Shown piece after piece: positions 46,962 to 56,218 of a stretch of DNA of 64,000 nucleotides. A program made the translations under genes and the position numbers. This DNA comes from an uncultured Pantoea sp. GTDB lineage: Bacteria; Pseudomonadota; Gammaproteobacteria; Enterobacterales; Enterobacteriaceae. Every line of letters begins with the position of its first letter. The stretch's first letter is position 1. The DNA lies in the NCBI GenBank assembly GCA_913775175.1, contig CAJYKU010000021.1, positions 18,439 through 82,438 of the forward strand, read 5' to 3'. The notes below the pieces were generated by a model. That model ran no database searches, was not told the DNA's origin, and saw nothing but the letters and a program-made list of their open reading frames with translations.

Positions 46962-47921
46962 TTAACCCGCTACCCGCTCTGCCAGAATAAATCCCTGCTT
47001 ACCGTTACGTTTAATCTGATACATCGCATCATCAGCATGCTTTAGCGCGTCATCAAAACTGTCACCCTCTCTCACCGGCACAATACCGATAGATGCACCA
47101 ATCCGGGCGTTGCCATTCTCAACATCAAAGGGCTGCTGCGCAGCTGCCAGCACAGGCTCTGCCAGCCCGGCAACAGCAGCCTGATCCAGTTTGAATGGGA
47201 TAAGCAGGATAAATTCATCACCACCCAGTCGTCCGACCAGCACCTCAGGCGGCAGGCAAGCCAGAAAACGGTGAGCAAGCTGGATCAGTACATCGTCACC
47301 GCTGCGATGACCCAGCGTATCATTAACATGTTTAAAATTATCCAGATCGATAAAGGCAACGCAGAGTGCGCCGGCCATTTTCATATTTGCAAACTGCGTT
47401 GCCAGAGCATGGCGATTAGCCAGTCCGGTTAGTGGATCGTGATGCGCCAGCAGCGCGAGCTGTGCTTCATAGTTTTTCTCTTTGGTCATATCGATATGAG
47501 TGCCGATAACGCGCAGTGGATTACCCGCCTCATCCCATTCACAGACACGTCCGCGATCCAGGACCCAGGTAATCCTGCCGTTTTTACCAATCATCCGGTG
47601 CAGCGCTTCATACCAGGGTGCACGCCCTTCAATATGATCGTAAAAAGCCCGTAGCACCTCATCGGCATCCTCCGGGTGCAGACTTTCACGCCAGGCATCA
47701 AAGCGGGCCTGGGTTTCTTTGGGCTGAAATCCCAGCATTGCTCCCCAGCGGCGATTAAAGATCACCAGCTTCCCGCTCGGGATATCGAGCTGCCACAGGC
47801 ATAGCCCGGTGCCGTCCAGCGCTGCGCTAAGCTTGCGGCGAGCATCGTGTGCAAGCCTTTTCAGGCGCGCATTATGCTTTTTCAGATGCAGGATCTGCTG
47901 GCGCAGAGCTTCTTCAGACAT
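46962..47921 (-). CDS. PAS-GGDEF diguanylate cyclase
   Basis: Soluble sensor of about 319 residues that probably makes c-di-GMP. An N-terminal coiled stretch (EALRQQILHLKKHNARLKRLAHDARR) is followed by a PAS domain (about 30-155, with PAC end RVIGTHIDMTKEK) and a GGDEF domain with an intact RLGGDEF motif and DPLTGLANRHAL. No RxxD inhibitory site is seen before GGDEF. The start at ATG 47921 has a poor ribosome site; a GTG at 47981 would add 20 residues. It is a possible counterpart to the EAL protein at 14 kb, though unlinked. Confidence 0.9.
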   Translation of the reverse strand: MSEEALRQQILHLKKHNARLKRLAHDARRKLSAALDGTGLCLWQLDIPSGKLVIFNRRWGAMLGFQPKETQARFDAWRESLHPEDADEVLRAFYDHIEGRAPWYEALHRMIGKNGRITWVLDRGRVCEWDEAGNPLRVIGTHIDMTKEKNYEAQLALLAHHDPLTGLANRHALATQFANMKMAGALCVAFIDLDNFKHVNDTLGHRSGDDVLIQLAHRFLACLPPEVLVGRLGGDEFILLIPFKLDQAAVAGLAEPVLAAAQQPFDVENGNARIGASIGIVPVREGDSFDDALKHADDAMYQIKRNGKQGFILAERVAG

Positions 47922-47981
47922 AGTAAATTTCGGTGAGGAAATAAACGCTATTGTGCCTATCCTGGTTCTCCTGTAAACCAC

Positions 47982-48320
47982 ACAAGCGAAAAGCCGACGA
48001 GTTTCGGAAAATTTTCCCCATTACAGAAGTAATGGCGAGCAATCAATCCAATTACAGCAAACTTCGCTTTGACTCACCGTGACAGCCAGTGATGTGCCAG
48101 GAGTGATGTATGCCAGAATCGGGAATCAATACGCGTAACAGGCTGACAGCTTTCTAAAATAATCTTATATCTGGGCTGGGGCTGGCTACGGAGTGTACTG
48201 CCAGCAGAGAGGGCGTAGAGAGAAAAAGTGCGGATGATAGCGACATCGTTTATATCAGTACCAGAGTCCCGGCATAGTGCTCTTCCACCTTACTATGCCT
48301 GGACTAACAGCCAGACCGAT
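47982..48320. other. Gap between the cyclase gene and the ABC operon end
   Basis: About 340 bases with no supported reading frame. It should hold the promoter of the cyclase gene. Nothing else is recognisable. Confidence 0.5.
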
Positions 48321-48321
48321 C

Positions 48322-48354
48322 AAAAAGCAGCGGCCGCGACGCGGCCTCTGCTTT
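48322..48354 (-). terminator. Terminator of the ABC importer operon
   Basis: On the minus strand GCAG-AGGCCGC and GCGGCCGCTGC form a long stem-loop with a tight GTC loop, followed by TTTTTGATC. It lies 20 bases after the last permease gene. Confidence 0.88.
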
Positions 48355-48374
48355 CAGGCATCTGCGCGTAATAA

Positions 48375-49067
48375 TCAGGTTCTGACCCGCAGTCGTGCCT
48401 CAATTAAATCTGCGACTCTGGTTACGATATAGGCTATGACCATATAGAACACCACAGCAATCAGGAAGGCTTCAAGGTAGTAGAAGTTCAGCGCGGCTGT
48501 CAGCTGTGCCTGCGCAAAGATATCGACTACTTCAATAGCAAACGCGAGTGAGAGCGCTTTCATGATCACCATAAAGGCGTTAGCCAGATCCGGTATTGCC
48601 GCCACAATAATCTGTGGGAACATCACGCGCCGAAACAGCTGACCGCCACTATAGCCCAGCGACAGCGCAGCATCGGACTGACCACTATCAAAGGAGTTGA
48701 GCGCCCCTTTCCATACTTCTGCCTGAAATGCTGCCACGCAGGCACTTAACGCAACAATGATAATGACCCAGTTCGGCAGCGAGTGCGCATTAACATCGAT
48801 GTTCAGCAGCGTGGCAACAAAATGCAGCGCGGGCGGCAGACCGTAGTAGGCGAGAAAAATCACCACTACCATAGGCACCCCCTTGAAAGCCACCTTATAA
48901 ACTGTCACCAGGTGGCGCAGCACCGGAATACGGCGATACTCAACAAATGCGAACGCGCCACCCAGCAAGGTAGAGCAGATAAATACAGTTACCGCCATCA
49001 GCAGCGTCACCGGCACCGCTTCAAGAATGCTCCAGAAATCTGGCAGTAATACCTCAGTCTCAAACAT
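48375..49067 (-). CDS. Amino-acid-type ABC importer permease (second)
   Basis: Inner-membrane permease of the HisM/TcyB family, 230 residues. Five or so hydrophobic segments; the EAA loop is seen as SLGYSGGQLFRRVMFPQIIVAAIP. AGGAGAG before the ATG is a good ribosome site. It is the last gene of the operon and pairs with the permease just upstream, 14 bases away. Confidence 0.9.
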   Translation of the reverse strand: MFETEVLLPDFWSILEAVPVTLLMAVTVFICSTLLGGAFAFVEYRRIPVLRHLVTVYKVAFKGVPMVVVIFLAYYGLPPALHFVATLLNIDVNAHSLPNWVIIIVALSACVAAFQAEVWKGALNSFDSGQSDAALSLGYSGGQLFRRVMFPQIIVAAIPDLANAFMVIMKALSLAFAIEVVDIFAQAQLTAALNFYYLEAFLIAVVFYMVIAYIVTRVADLIEARLRVRT

Positions 49068-49081
49068 GATCTCTCTCCTGC

Positions 49082-49783
49082 TCAGACACTGGCAGTCAGC
49101 TTAACGCGCGCTGCTTTGGCACTATATTTTGCATGGCGCTGCTCAAAGAAACGAACAATCAGCCAGGCAATCAGGCAGAGCAATGAGTAGATCACTGCCA
49201 GCACTAAATAGGTACCAAACTGATACTGGTTGTAGTCGCGTTCCATAATCAGATGCGCGGTTGCCATGACGTCAGCAGCACCGATGTACATCACCAGCGC
49301 GACGTTATGGATCAGATAGATAATCGCGTTGCCGTAGCCTGGTAGTGCAAAATGCACCGCCTGCGGCCCTACTACGCGTAACATCTTGTGGCGAAAGCTA
49401 TAGCCCAGACTGTCGGCAGCATCATGCTGACCACGCTCCACTGCCAGAAATGCAGGTCGCATCACTTCAGAAAGGTAGCCACCATGATAAAAGCTCAGAC
49501 CAATCATCGCCGCCATATTCGCGGAGACAAAATCTCCCAGCCCCAGCTGCTGCGTAATCAGCGGCAGGCCATAAAAAGCGACAAACAGTTGCAGTACTAC
49601 AGGCACACTGCGTGCATATGAGACATAGAGATCGGTCAGCTGGCTAATCAGCGGAATGCGACGCACGCGGAACAGTGTGGCGATCAGCGCCAGTACAAAG
49701 CCCACCAGCATAGCAACAAACATGATGCCCAGCGTCAGCGGCAGCGCCGAAAGTAACTCAGGGATCATTGCGGATAGATTCAC
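49082..49783 (-). CDS. Amino-acid-type ABC importer permease (first)
   Basis: Inner-membrane permease of 233 residues of the HisMQ-type family. The EAA loop is DAADSLGYSFRHKMLRVVGPQAVHFALP. It begins with GTG 49783, nine bases after AGGAG; an internal ATG five codons on is the alternative. The motif LFRVRRIPLISQLTDLYVSYARSVPVVLQLF is typical of cystine/histidine-type permeases. It forms the membrane part together with the next permease. Confidence 0.9.
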   Translation of the reverse strand: MNLSAMIPELLSALPLTLGIMFVAMLVGFVLALIATLFRVRRIPLISQLTDLYVSYARSVPVVLQLFVAFYGLPLITQQLGLGDFVSANMAAMIGLSFYHGGYLSEVMRPAFLAVERGQHDAADSLGYSFRHKMLRVVGPQAVHFALPGYGNAIIYLIHNVALVMYIGAADVMATAHLIMERDYNQYQFGTYLVLAVIYSLLCLIAWLIVRFFEQRHAKYSAKAARVKLTASV

Positions 49784-49855
49784 GGTGAAACACTCCTGCT
49801 AACAATAAGCATCGCGCCTGCTCTGCGGCCAGCGCGATATCTTTCTGTGACGCCG

Positions 49856-50671
49856 TTACTGCATATATTTAGTGACGTCTTCACCAAACCACTTTTGCGC
49901 CAGCTTATCCAGCGTGCCATCCGCTTTCAGCTCCTGCAGCGCTTTGGTCATCGCATCACTCAGTGCCTGATTTTCTGCTGAGCGATGGATCAGGGCGTAG
50001 GTGTTATTCACCGCTACCGGTTCACTCGCTTTGATCGCCAGCTTCTGATTATCGATAACCGTCTGCTCACCCAGGTTAGAGGGCAGGATCAGCGCATCAT
50101 ATTTGCCGTTCTGCACCTCTTTCAGACGATCGGGATAAGGTACACCCGCGCTGGAGGCTTTTACCGTAACATCAGCATCCGGATGCTCCTGCTGCCACTG
50201 TGTAACAAACTTATATACGCCGCCACCGGCGGTTACCGGAACAATCTTTTTGCCCGCCAGATCCTGCATCGTATTGATGTTGCTATCACTGCGGCTGTAG
50301 ATCTTCATCAGGCTCGCACCCATTGGTGCGTCAGGGATCAGGAACTGTTTGCTGCGCGCTGGCGCCTTATAGTAGCCACCTGTTGCCATATCATATTTGC
50401 CAGTAGCCAGTCCGGTTTCCTGGGCGATATCCGCCGCGCCTTCCATAACAAACTTATACTGCGGCAGCTTTGCATTGACCGCCTTTAATACATCCGGCTC
50501 ATAGCCTTGTGGTTCATGTCCAATAGCGCCCCATGAGAGCGGTTTGGATTCTGCTGCGGTCGCGATCTTAATTGTCCGTACGCCATCGGCAAAGCTGCTA
50601 CCGCTTATCAGCGCCAGAGCGACAATACCGGGTGCAGCCAGGCGACGCAGGGTGGTGTTAAGTGCAGGCAT
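49856..50671 (-). CDS. Amino-acid-type periplasmic substrate-binding protein
   Basis: Family 3 solute-binding protein of 271 residues. The signal peptide is MPALNTTLRRLAAPGIVALALISGSSFA. The mature chain starts with TIKIATAAESKPLSW and has GYEPDVLKAVNAKL, a stretch like those that bind the alpha-carboxylate and amino group, but here with fewer of the usual Arg contacts (GGYYKAPARSKQF). The ligand cannot be read from sequence; sulfur-containing or modified amino acids are a guess from the context. AGAGGAA precedes the ATG. Confidence 0.88.
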   Translation of the reverse strand: MPALNTTLRRLAAPGIVALALISGSSFADGVRTIKIATAAESKPLSWGAIGHEPQGYEPDVLKAVNAKLPQYKFVMEGAADIAQETGLATGKYDMATGGYYKAPARSKQFLIPDAPMGASLMKIYSRSDSNINTMQDLAGKKIVPVTAGGGVYKFVTQWQQEHPDADVTVKASSAGVPYPDRLKEVQNGKYDALILPSNLGEQTVIDNQKLAIKASEPVAVNNTYALIHRSAENQALSDAMTKALQELKADGTLDKLAQKWFGEDVTKYMQ

Positions 50672-50691
50672 GATGATGATTCCTCTGTTTA

Positions 50692-51429
50692 TTAGAATAT
50701 GCGTTCTGAGCTGAGAAACTGTGTAAGGCGCGGCAGGGTTGGATGTTCAAATATCTCAGTCGGGCTGCCCTGCGCCGCAACTACACCCTGATCCATAAAT
50801 ACAATACGGTTTGAAACGCTTTTCGCAAACTGCATCTCATGCGTTACCAGCAGAGAGGTGATGCCTGAAGAGGTAACGTCTTTGATCACTTTTAATACTT
50901 CACCCACCAGCTCAGGATCGAGTGAGGAGGTTGGCTCGTCGAACAGAATTACCTCTGGTCGCACGGCGAGCGCACGCGCAATACCGGTACGCTGCAGCTG
51001 CCCGCCAGAGAGCTGTGATGGATAGTGGCCGCTTTTGGCACCCAGCCCTACCCGCTCCAGTTCCTCCAGTGCTATGGCGCGTGCCTGCTGGCGACTTTTC
51101 CGCTGGATCACCATCAGCGGATCCATAACGTTCTCCAGCACAGTCATATTTTTAAAAACATTAAACTGCTGAAACACCATTGCCGTGCGCAAACGGATCG
51201 CCTGAATTGCCGTTTTATCCGGTTTGCGATAATCCATCTCAATTTGATCGAGTTTGATGGTGCCCGCAGAGGGTTGTGCCAGGTAGTTGATACAACGCAG
51301 CAGCGTGGTTTTACCGGTACCGCTTGGCCCGATGATCGACACAACGTCGCCACGTTTTACTGACAGATCGACCCCTTTCAGAATCGGATTGTTGCCGTAA
51401 GCAAGCGTAATATTATTGAGTTCTAACAT
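50692..51429 (-). CDS. Amino-acid-type ABC importer ATPase
   Basis: ATP-binding subunit of 245 residues. Walker A GPSGTGKTT, Q-loop VFQQFNVFKNMTVLENV, ABC signature LSGGQLQRTGIARAL, Walker B VILFDEPTSSLDPELV and the switch His in LLVTHEMQF. It belongs to the polar amino acid uptake group (GlnQ/TcyN). It starts three bases after the AhpD-like gene and precedes the binding protein by 20 bases. Confidence 0.92.
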   Translation of the reverse strand: MLELNNITLAYGNNPILKGVDLSVKRGDVVSIIGPSGTGKTTLLRCINYLAQPSAGTIKLDQIEMDYRKPDKTAIQAIRLRTAMVFQQFNVFKNMTVLENVMDPLMVIQRKSRQQARAIALEELERVGLGAKSGHYPSQLSGGQLQRTGIARALAVRPEVILFDEPTSSLDPELVGEVLKVIKDVTSSGITSLLVTHEMQFAKSVSNRIVFMDQGVVAAQGSPTEIFEHPTLPRLTQFLSSERIF

Positions 51430-51432
51430 GGC

Positions 51433-52005
51433 TTAACCCTGTTTATTCAGATCGGCATGGCCCAGCACATGCATCAGACGGTTTGCCCAGCCAAAAATAG
51501 CGATGGCGTGGATCAAATCAACAATCTCCTGATCGTTCATCCCTGCTGCGCGCAGCGGTGCAATATCTTCTGCGCTTGCTTCTGCGGGTGTGACTGACAG
51601 GCGACGGGCAAAGCGGTAGATCGCTGCATCGCGGGCGCCCAGCGCATCGGCACGGTCAAAGTAGATCGCACTCACTACGGCGTCGCTCCCGGCCAGTTGT
51701 GCATGGCGGCGCGCATGTACCACTGCACAGTAGCGGCAGCCATTAACGATTGATGCGCCAAGTGCACCCAGCTCACGATCCGCCCGATTCAGCCCATCTT
51801 CAACATACATAATGGCGTTGAACAACGTGGTACGCGCCACGTAGCTCTCCGGGTCATGAACCAGCGTGCGCACATACTCCGAAACCTTTTTATTTGAGGG
51901 CGTAATTTTCATCGCATCACGCTGAGCAGCCGTAGCGCTGTCCAGTTCAACTGGCGCGATATAGGGGTGCCAGTGCAGCGGCTTAAGAGAAACCTGGGGG
52001 ATCAT
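51433..52005 (-). CDS. AhpD/carboxymuconolactone-decarboxylase-fold protein with CxxC (peroxidase-related)
   Basis: All-helical AhpD-like protein of 190 residues. The redox motif is NGCRYCAVVHARRHAQL (CxxC with the helper His), near residue 90; AhpD uses such a site to reduce partner disulfides or peroxides. It resembles what I recall as the Avi_7169 family of alkylhydroperoxidase-domain proteins. The ATG overlaps the stop of the previous gene as ATGA. The role is probably thiol redox chemistry on the imported compound or protection from monooxygenase by-products (inference). Confidence 0.85.
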   Translation of the reverse strand: MIPQVSLKPLHWHPYIAPVELDSATAAQRDAMKITPSNKKVSEYVRTLVHDPESYVARTTLFNAIMYVEDGLNRADRELGALGASIVNGCRYCAVVHARRHAQLAGSDAVVSAIYFDRADALGARDAAIYRFARRLSVTPAEASAEDIAPLRAAGMNDQEIVDLIHAIAIFGWANRLMHVLGHADLNKQG

Positions 52006-52484
52006 GCAGACCTCAACAGACGTAAGCCCGCGGCAACGCGAGTCTGAAAGTTAACAAAAGCGATAAGCTCAGAAAGCGCGACAATCTGCGGGTTACTGAG
52101 CCCCGCCTGCTCCAGCAGACGAATATGGTGCTCGCTGGCCTCGGTGGGCTGGCGGGTAATCAGATCGGTGTGCTTTACGATAGCCGCCAGTGGTTCACTG
52201 GCTGGGATCGCTCCCTGCGCCAGTGCCAGCAGCTCAGCGGCAGGCTGCAACCGGGCGAGTTCGCGCTGATACTCCTCCAGCAGTAAACTCTCCTGATTAA
52301 GCCATGCCATACGCTGTGCCAGCGCCAGGCGCAGTGCTGATGAGAGTCCCTGATCGCTTTCCGGGGTCAGTACTGAGCGCCGGCACGCTTCAGCGCCATC
52401 AACAAATTCTGGCCGCAGCCGGCGTGTCTGATAGAGCGGCGCATCAGGGGTCAGCCCGGCGGCCCGATCAATGGCGTCACTCAT
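52002..52484 (-). CDS. CMD-domain protein without CxxC
   Basis: Protein of 160 residues with the carboxymuconolactone-decarboxylase fold but no Cys pair; the C-terminal ALSELIAFVNFQTRVAAGLRLL is family-typical. It resembles what I recall as the Avi_7170 family, which travels with the CxxC protein encoded next. The two may form a mixed oligomer. It overlaps both neighbours by four bases (ATGA), which argues for strict co-production. Confidence 0.8.
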   Translation of the reverse strand: MSDAIDRAAGLTPDAPLYQTRRLRPEFVDGAEACRRSVLTPESDQGLSSALRLALAQRMAWLNQESLLLEEYQRELARLQPAAELLALAQGAIPASEPLAAIVKHTDLITRQPTEASEHHIRLLEQAGLSNPQIVALSELIAFVNFQTRVAAGLRLLRSA

Positions 52485-53935
52485 AACGCATTCTCCTGGT
52501 TAAGCATCGGGGTGGCATCCACCCATTCATCTCCCTGTAACTCCGGGATATCGTAAGCCTGCAGAGCGGCATAATGCTGCTCAACATCTTCAGCAAAAAG
52601 AGAGGCGGTAATAGCGCGCACCAGTCGATCGGCACCTGCGCTTACCGCCGGAATATCACCGGAGACTTTGCCGTGCGTCAGCATCGCAGCGTCGTTGAAA
52701 CAGTAAATCCGGGCAAGAATGGGGCAGCTACCGGGAATACGCTCGCGGAACTCAAAGCCAGGTCCAAGATCGGGTGCTTCCAGCATGTTCTGACGTACCT
52801 GACCCATTTCAGGCTGATAGCGGCCGTCAGCCCAGCGGCGGATATAGGGTGCAATAGCGGCAAACTCTGGTCTGCCGCTGAAATCATTGGTAAACCCGGT
52901 GGCCGCAATCAGAAAGTCGTAGCGCAGCGTGCCCTGAGTGGTTTCAACCACCAGCTCACTGCCCTGCTGCGTGACGGCATTAATGGCACAATCCAGCAGA
53001 AAGCGTGCATTGGGATGGCGCGACACACGCAGGGTTGATGCGCGCGGGGGTGGCGTCTGCGTCATGGCCGTGTAATCAACAAATTTCCATTTCCATACGT
53101 CGGGTAACTGATACATGCCATGTACAACACCCTGACTGCCAATACCGGTCATTTTGTTGATACGCGGCATCGCTTTACGACGGATCAGCAGATCAACCGC
53201 TGCCGCTCCCTGCTCCAGCGCCGTTGCAGCGTTATCCATGGAAGAAGCCCCGGCGCCAATCACAGCCACCCGCTTGCCCTGCAGAGCGCTAAAGTCAATG
53301 TTGTCAGCAGAGTGCGCCCAGGCCTCACGTGCCACATGCTGCAGAAATGGCGGTATAGCGAAGCCTCCCAGACCCGAGCGGCCAGTGGCCAGTACCAGGC
53401 GTCGGGTATAAATACGCTCGCTCTCTGTACCCTGTAATGTCAGCGCAATCAGCGCACCGGCTGGTTCAATAGCCGTGACACATACCTCGTTCTGTACTGG
53501 CAGATCCAGCACGCGACGATACCAGATCAGATAATCCATCCACTGCTGTTTAGGGATCTTATCCAGCGCCTGCCATGCATCTTTGCCCCACTGCGCGGTA
53601 TACCAGGCACGAAACGTAAGCGATGGCAGTCCCAGCGCTGGCCCCTGTAATGATTTGGGGGAGCGGAGTGTTTCCATGCGGGCAAATGTGACCCACGGCC
53701 CCTCCTGCCCCGCTGGCGCAATGTCATACGCCACGATATTAGTAATCCCCGCCAGTTTTAACCGGGCAGTAGCCGCCAGGCCGCACATACCGGCACCGAT
53801 AACTACCACATCACGCACTGGCTGCTGATTAATGCTGTGAGCAGGCACCCAGGGTTTCGCGGGCAGTTCAAGATAATCCAGATCCTGCTGTAGCTGAGCT
53901 TCCAGCGCGGCAAGGCCGTCGGCGGCTGAAGTCAT
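52481..53935 (-). CDS. FAD/NAD(P)-dependent monooxygenase-like oxidoreductase
   Basis: Flavoprotein of 484 residues from ATG 53935 (MTSAADGLAA). FAD-binding Rossmann motif VVVIGAGMCGLAATARL near residue 45; second dinucleotide loop VAVIGAGASSMDNAATAL near residue 220; ATGF motif (LIAATGFTNDF) near 345. These are features of the flavin-containing monooxygenase/CzcO group, which oxygenate N, S or ketone groups. AGGGGA seven bases upstream fixes the start. First gene of a seven-gene operon, with the LysR regulator gene just upstream on the same strand. The substrate is unknown. Confidence 0.88.
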   Translation of the reverse strand: MTSAADGLAALEAQLQQDLDYLELPAKPWVPAHSINQQPVRDVVVIGAGMCGLAATARLKLAGITNIVAYDIAPAGQEGPWVTFARMETLRSPKSLQGPALGLPSLTFRAWYTAQWGKDAWQALDKIPKQQWMDYLIWYRRVLDLPVQNEVCVTAIEPAGALIALTLQGTESERIYTRRLVLATGRSGLGGFAIPPFLQHVAREAWAHSADNIDFSALQGKRVAVIGAGASSMDNAATALEQGAAAVDLLIRRKAMPRINKMTGIGSQGVVHGMYQLPDVWKWKFVDYTAMTQTPPPRASTLRVSRHPNARFLLDCAINAVTQQGSELVVETTQGTLRYDFLIAATGFTNDFSGRPEFAAIAPYIRRWADGRYQPEMGQVRQNMLEAPDLGPGFEFRERIPGSCPILARIYCFNDAAMLTHGKVSGDIPAVSAGADRLVRAITASLFAEDVEQHYAALQAYDIPELQGDEWVDATPMLNQENAL

Positions 53936-54179
53936 ACGTATATCCCCTGATGTCAGCGACAATAAACGCTGTCAAAACGCCCTGACAATCACCAGCGCTA
54001 TTATGCTAAAAACACATAATAATCGACTGATGATTTATAAAAAGCATAGTAAAAGCTAATGCTCTGCATACTCCTCCTGGCGTCAGAAAGAGTCAAGAAT
54101 CGCGCTTAACATTTGACCAATGGATTTCTTATATCTTATGCCGGAATTGTTATAAGCTGGCAGCAGAAGGGCTTGCCAG

Positions 54180-55139
54180 CTACTGCTGGTTAATCAGGCG
54201 CATAATTCTGGTATGTTCGCCTGGAGCCAGACGCTGAAAATCGGGCAGGAGAGCAGCAGCAGCGCTGGCCAGCGCCTCAATCAGCGCCTGTACAGCAGAG
54301 GAGAGCTGACGGCCCTGCGGTGTTATAACACCAAAGTAGTAGGGAATATCTTCCTGCAACGCCCGGACGGCCACGCCAGCCAGCGGCATTCCCCAGCCGG
54401 AGACCGGCTCCAGTATAGCAACGCCTAATCCGGCACGAACACAGCCCAGAATATTTGCAGAAGAGTTGGTTTCGATCGTCTCCAGTAGCGGCACTTTCAG
54501 ACGTTTGAGCGCTTTTTCATAGCGCCCGCGCAGACGTTGCGGATTCCATGGCGCAATCAGCCGTCTGCCAGCCAGCTGACCCAATGCAACCTGCGGGTGT
54601 GCGGTCAGCGGATCACTCTCCGGCAGCGCCAACACACAGCGCGCATGGCCAATCCAGTGCAGCACTACAGCATCATGCTCCAGCGGCAGACTACAGAGGC
54701 CAATATCTGCTTCAGCGGTGATCACAGCATGGGTTGTCTGCTCCGCTGATTCACTGATGATTTGTATTTTATTTTGCAGATCTGTTGCGGCAAGCGCCTG
54801 TGGTAACAGACCTGCTGCCAGTGCTGGCGTAGCCGCAATGCAGAGCGGGCGCTGCTGCTGCCGGGCGATTTCCTGCGCGCGCATCCGCACCTGTTGCAGT
54901 GACAGCAACGCTTTCTGTACAGACTGATGCAGCTGCAACGCCTCTTCTGAAGGATGAATACGCGGTCCGTTGCGGATAAACAGCGGATAGCCCACTGAGA
55001 GTTCCAGCTCCTGCAGCTGGCGTGATACCACAGGCTGAGAGCGGTTCAGCATTTTTGCAGCGGCAGTTACGCTACCAGCAGCAATCACCGCCGCAAACGC
55101 CTCCAGCTGGCGTAAATCGAGTTCATTCAGTAAATTCAT
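54180..55139 (-). CDS. LysR-family regulator of the monooxygenase operon
   Basis: LysR-type regulator of 319 residues. The N-terminal winged helix-turn-helix is LDLRQLEAFAAVIAAGSVTAAAKMLNRSQPVVSRQLQELE; the effector-binding domain follows (about 90-300). It lies upstream of the oxidoreductase gene on the same strand with 244 bases between, instead of the usual divergent layout; a dyad CTTATA-N17-TATAAG (54128-54156) sits just after its stop. It probably controls the operon in response to the imported substrate (inference). Confidence 0.9.
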   Translation of the reverse strand: MNLLNELDLRQLEAFAAVIAAGSVTAAAKMLNRSQPVVSRQLQELELSVGYPLFIRNGPRIHPSEEALQLHQSVQKALLSLQQVRMRAQEIARQQQRPLCIAATPALAAGLLPQALAATDLQNKIQIISESAEQTTHAVITAEADIGLCSLPLEHDAVVLHWIGHARCVLALPESDPLTAHPQVALGQLAGRRLIAPWNPQRLRGRYEKALKRLKVPLLETIETNSSANILGCVRAGLGVAILEPVSGWGMPLAGVAVRALQEDIPYYFGVITPQGRQLSSAVQALIEALASAAAALLPDFQRLAPGEHTRIMRLINQQ

Positions 55140-55681
55140 CGTGTAGCGATTCCTGCATAGTTAAGCACTGCAATCCGCAGCCTGCATGCTGACATCATAA
55201 ATTGTGGTTTCCTGACGCGCTACCCTGCCTGATAAAACAGTTATTTACCTCTGCATCATCAAACGCCATGCCGCAAACAATTACCTGCTTTTAAAATAAA
55301 TAAGACGCAACACGTTAAATTTGCTGTCTTTAAATGCCACAATACCCTGACTTAATTTTTCATAATATTAACTCTGCTATTCCTGCCCGCAGCACAGCGC
55401 TTACACACAGCGTCATATTAACAACATAGGTGTTTATCATTACCTGAATCATCAGGTTAATCGATACTCCAGACCACCGCTAAAACCTATACAAATCACA
55501 GCTCTCTGTATAGAAAAGGTGATAAGAATTTTTATAAAAAATCGCACTTTAAAGATTAAAATTTTTATTGTGAGGCAATTGGGATAATTCCTGACGTACG
55601 CACTTGTGAATAAAAAAAATATCTCTAACCTTAAGTTGCAAATCAGATACTTTATTAAAGCCCTACTCGAAGGAGTAAATA
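55140..55681. other. AT-rich gap before the KGG peptide gene
   Basis: About 540 bases, very AT-rich in its second half, with no supported gene (a minus-strand frame at 55452-55694 is hydrophobic but lacks a ribosome site). It should carry the promoters of the LysR gene and of the KGG peptide gene. Confidence 0.5.
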
Positions 55682-55879
55682 ATGAGCAATCCACGCGGTG
55701 GTGCCGGAAATTTTGCTATGAATCCTGAACGTGCAAGCGAAGCGGGGAAAAAAGGCGGTCAGGTTAGTGGTGGTAATTTCCGTAATAATCCTGAACGTGC
55801 AGTTGAGGCGGGACGCAAAGGAGGGAAAAAAAGTCGGCGTGGCGCTGAAAAAACAGCAACAGAAAGCGCGCAGCCGTAA
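55682..55879 (+). CDS. KGG-repeat stress-induced protein, YciG/con-10 family
   Basis: Small hydrophilic protein of 65 residues with two repeats of (N)PERAxEAGxKGG (KGG domain): RGGAGNFAMNPERASEAGKKGGQVSGG and NFRNNPERAVEAGRKGGKKS. E. coli YciG and Bacillus GsiB are relatives, induced by general stress and starvation and needed in some cases for motility. A strong AAGGAG lies before the ATG. The C-terminus is Lys/Arg/Glu-rich. The AT-rich upstream region would suit a stress sigma factor promoter. Confidence 0.9.
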   Translation: MSNPRGGAGNFAMNPERASEAGKKGGQVSGGNFRNNPERAVEAGRKGGKKSRRGAEKTATESAQP

Positions 55880-56218
55880 CTGTCAGTACTGCAGAGAGTG
55901 TTAGTGCACTCTGCCTGCAGACCTTTCAGGCGCAGTGCGTACCGCCGCGCCAGGGAAAGCCGTAACCGCTGGTAAGACGATCAGTCTCTGGCCTGCATTA
56001 TCAGTGCGTCTCTGCTGAAGAAGCGATGATTAATCACGGTACACTCTTCATCTCAGCGGCCGCAGACTCAGTTTATGACCGGCAGCTATCAGGCGGCCTG
56101 ACTATTTTCCAGGCTGCCCGATTCGCTGGCGTATGCTGTACAAAGATAGCCTGTTAGTCGCACAGATTAATTACATAGTTAATCAACTTGCACAACGGTT
56201 AAGTATTATGCTGGCTCG
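55880..56218. other. Gap between the convergent KGG and MFS genes
   Basis: About 340 bases with no supported gene. An imperfect hairpin GCAGAGAGTG-TTAGTG-CACTCTGC (55891-55914) lies after the KGG gene with no T run. Confidence 0.5.

Noticed and set aside
55452..55694. Hydrophobic 80-codon minus-strand frame
   Set aside because: Very AT-rich, no ribosome site, and it overlaps the start of the KGG peptide gene; the hydrophobic look is expected from AT-rich DNA.
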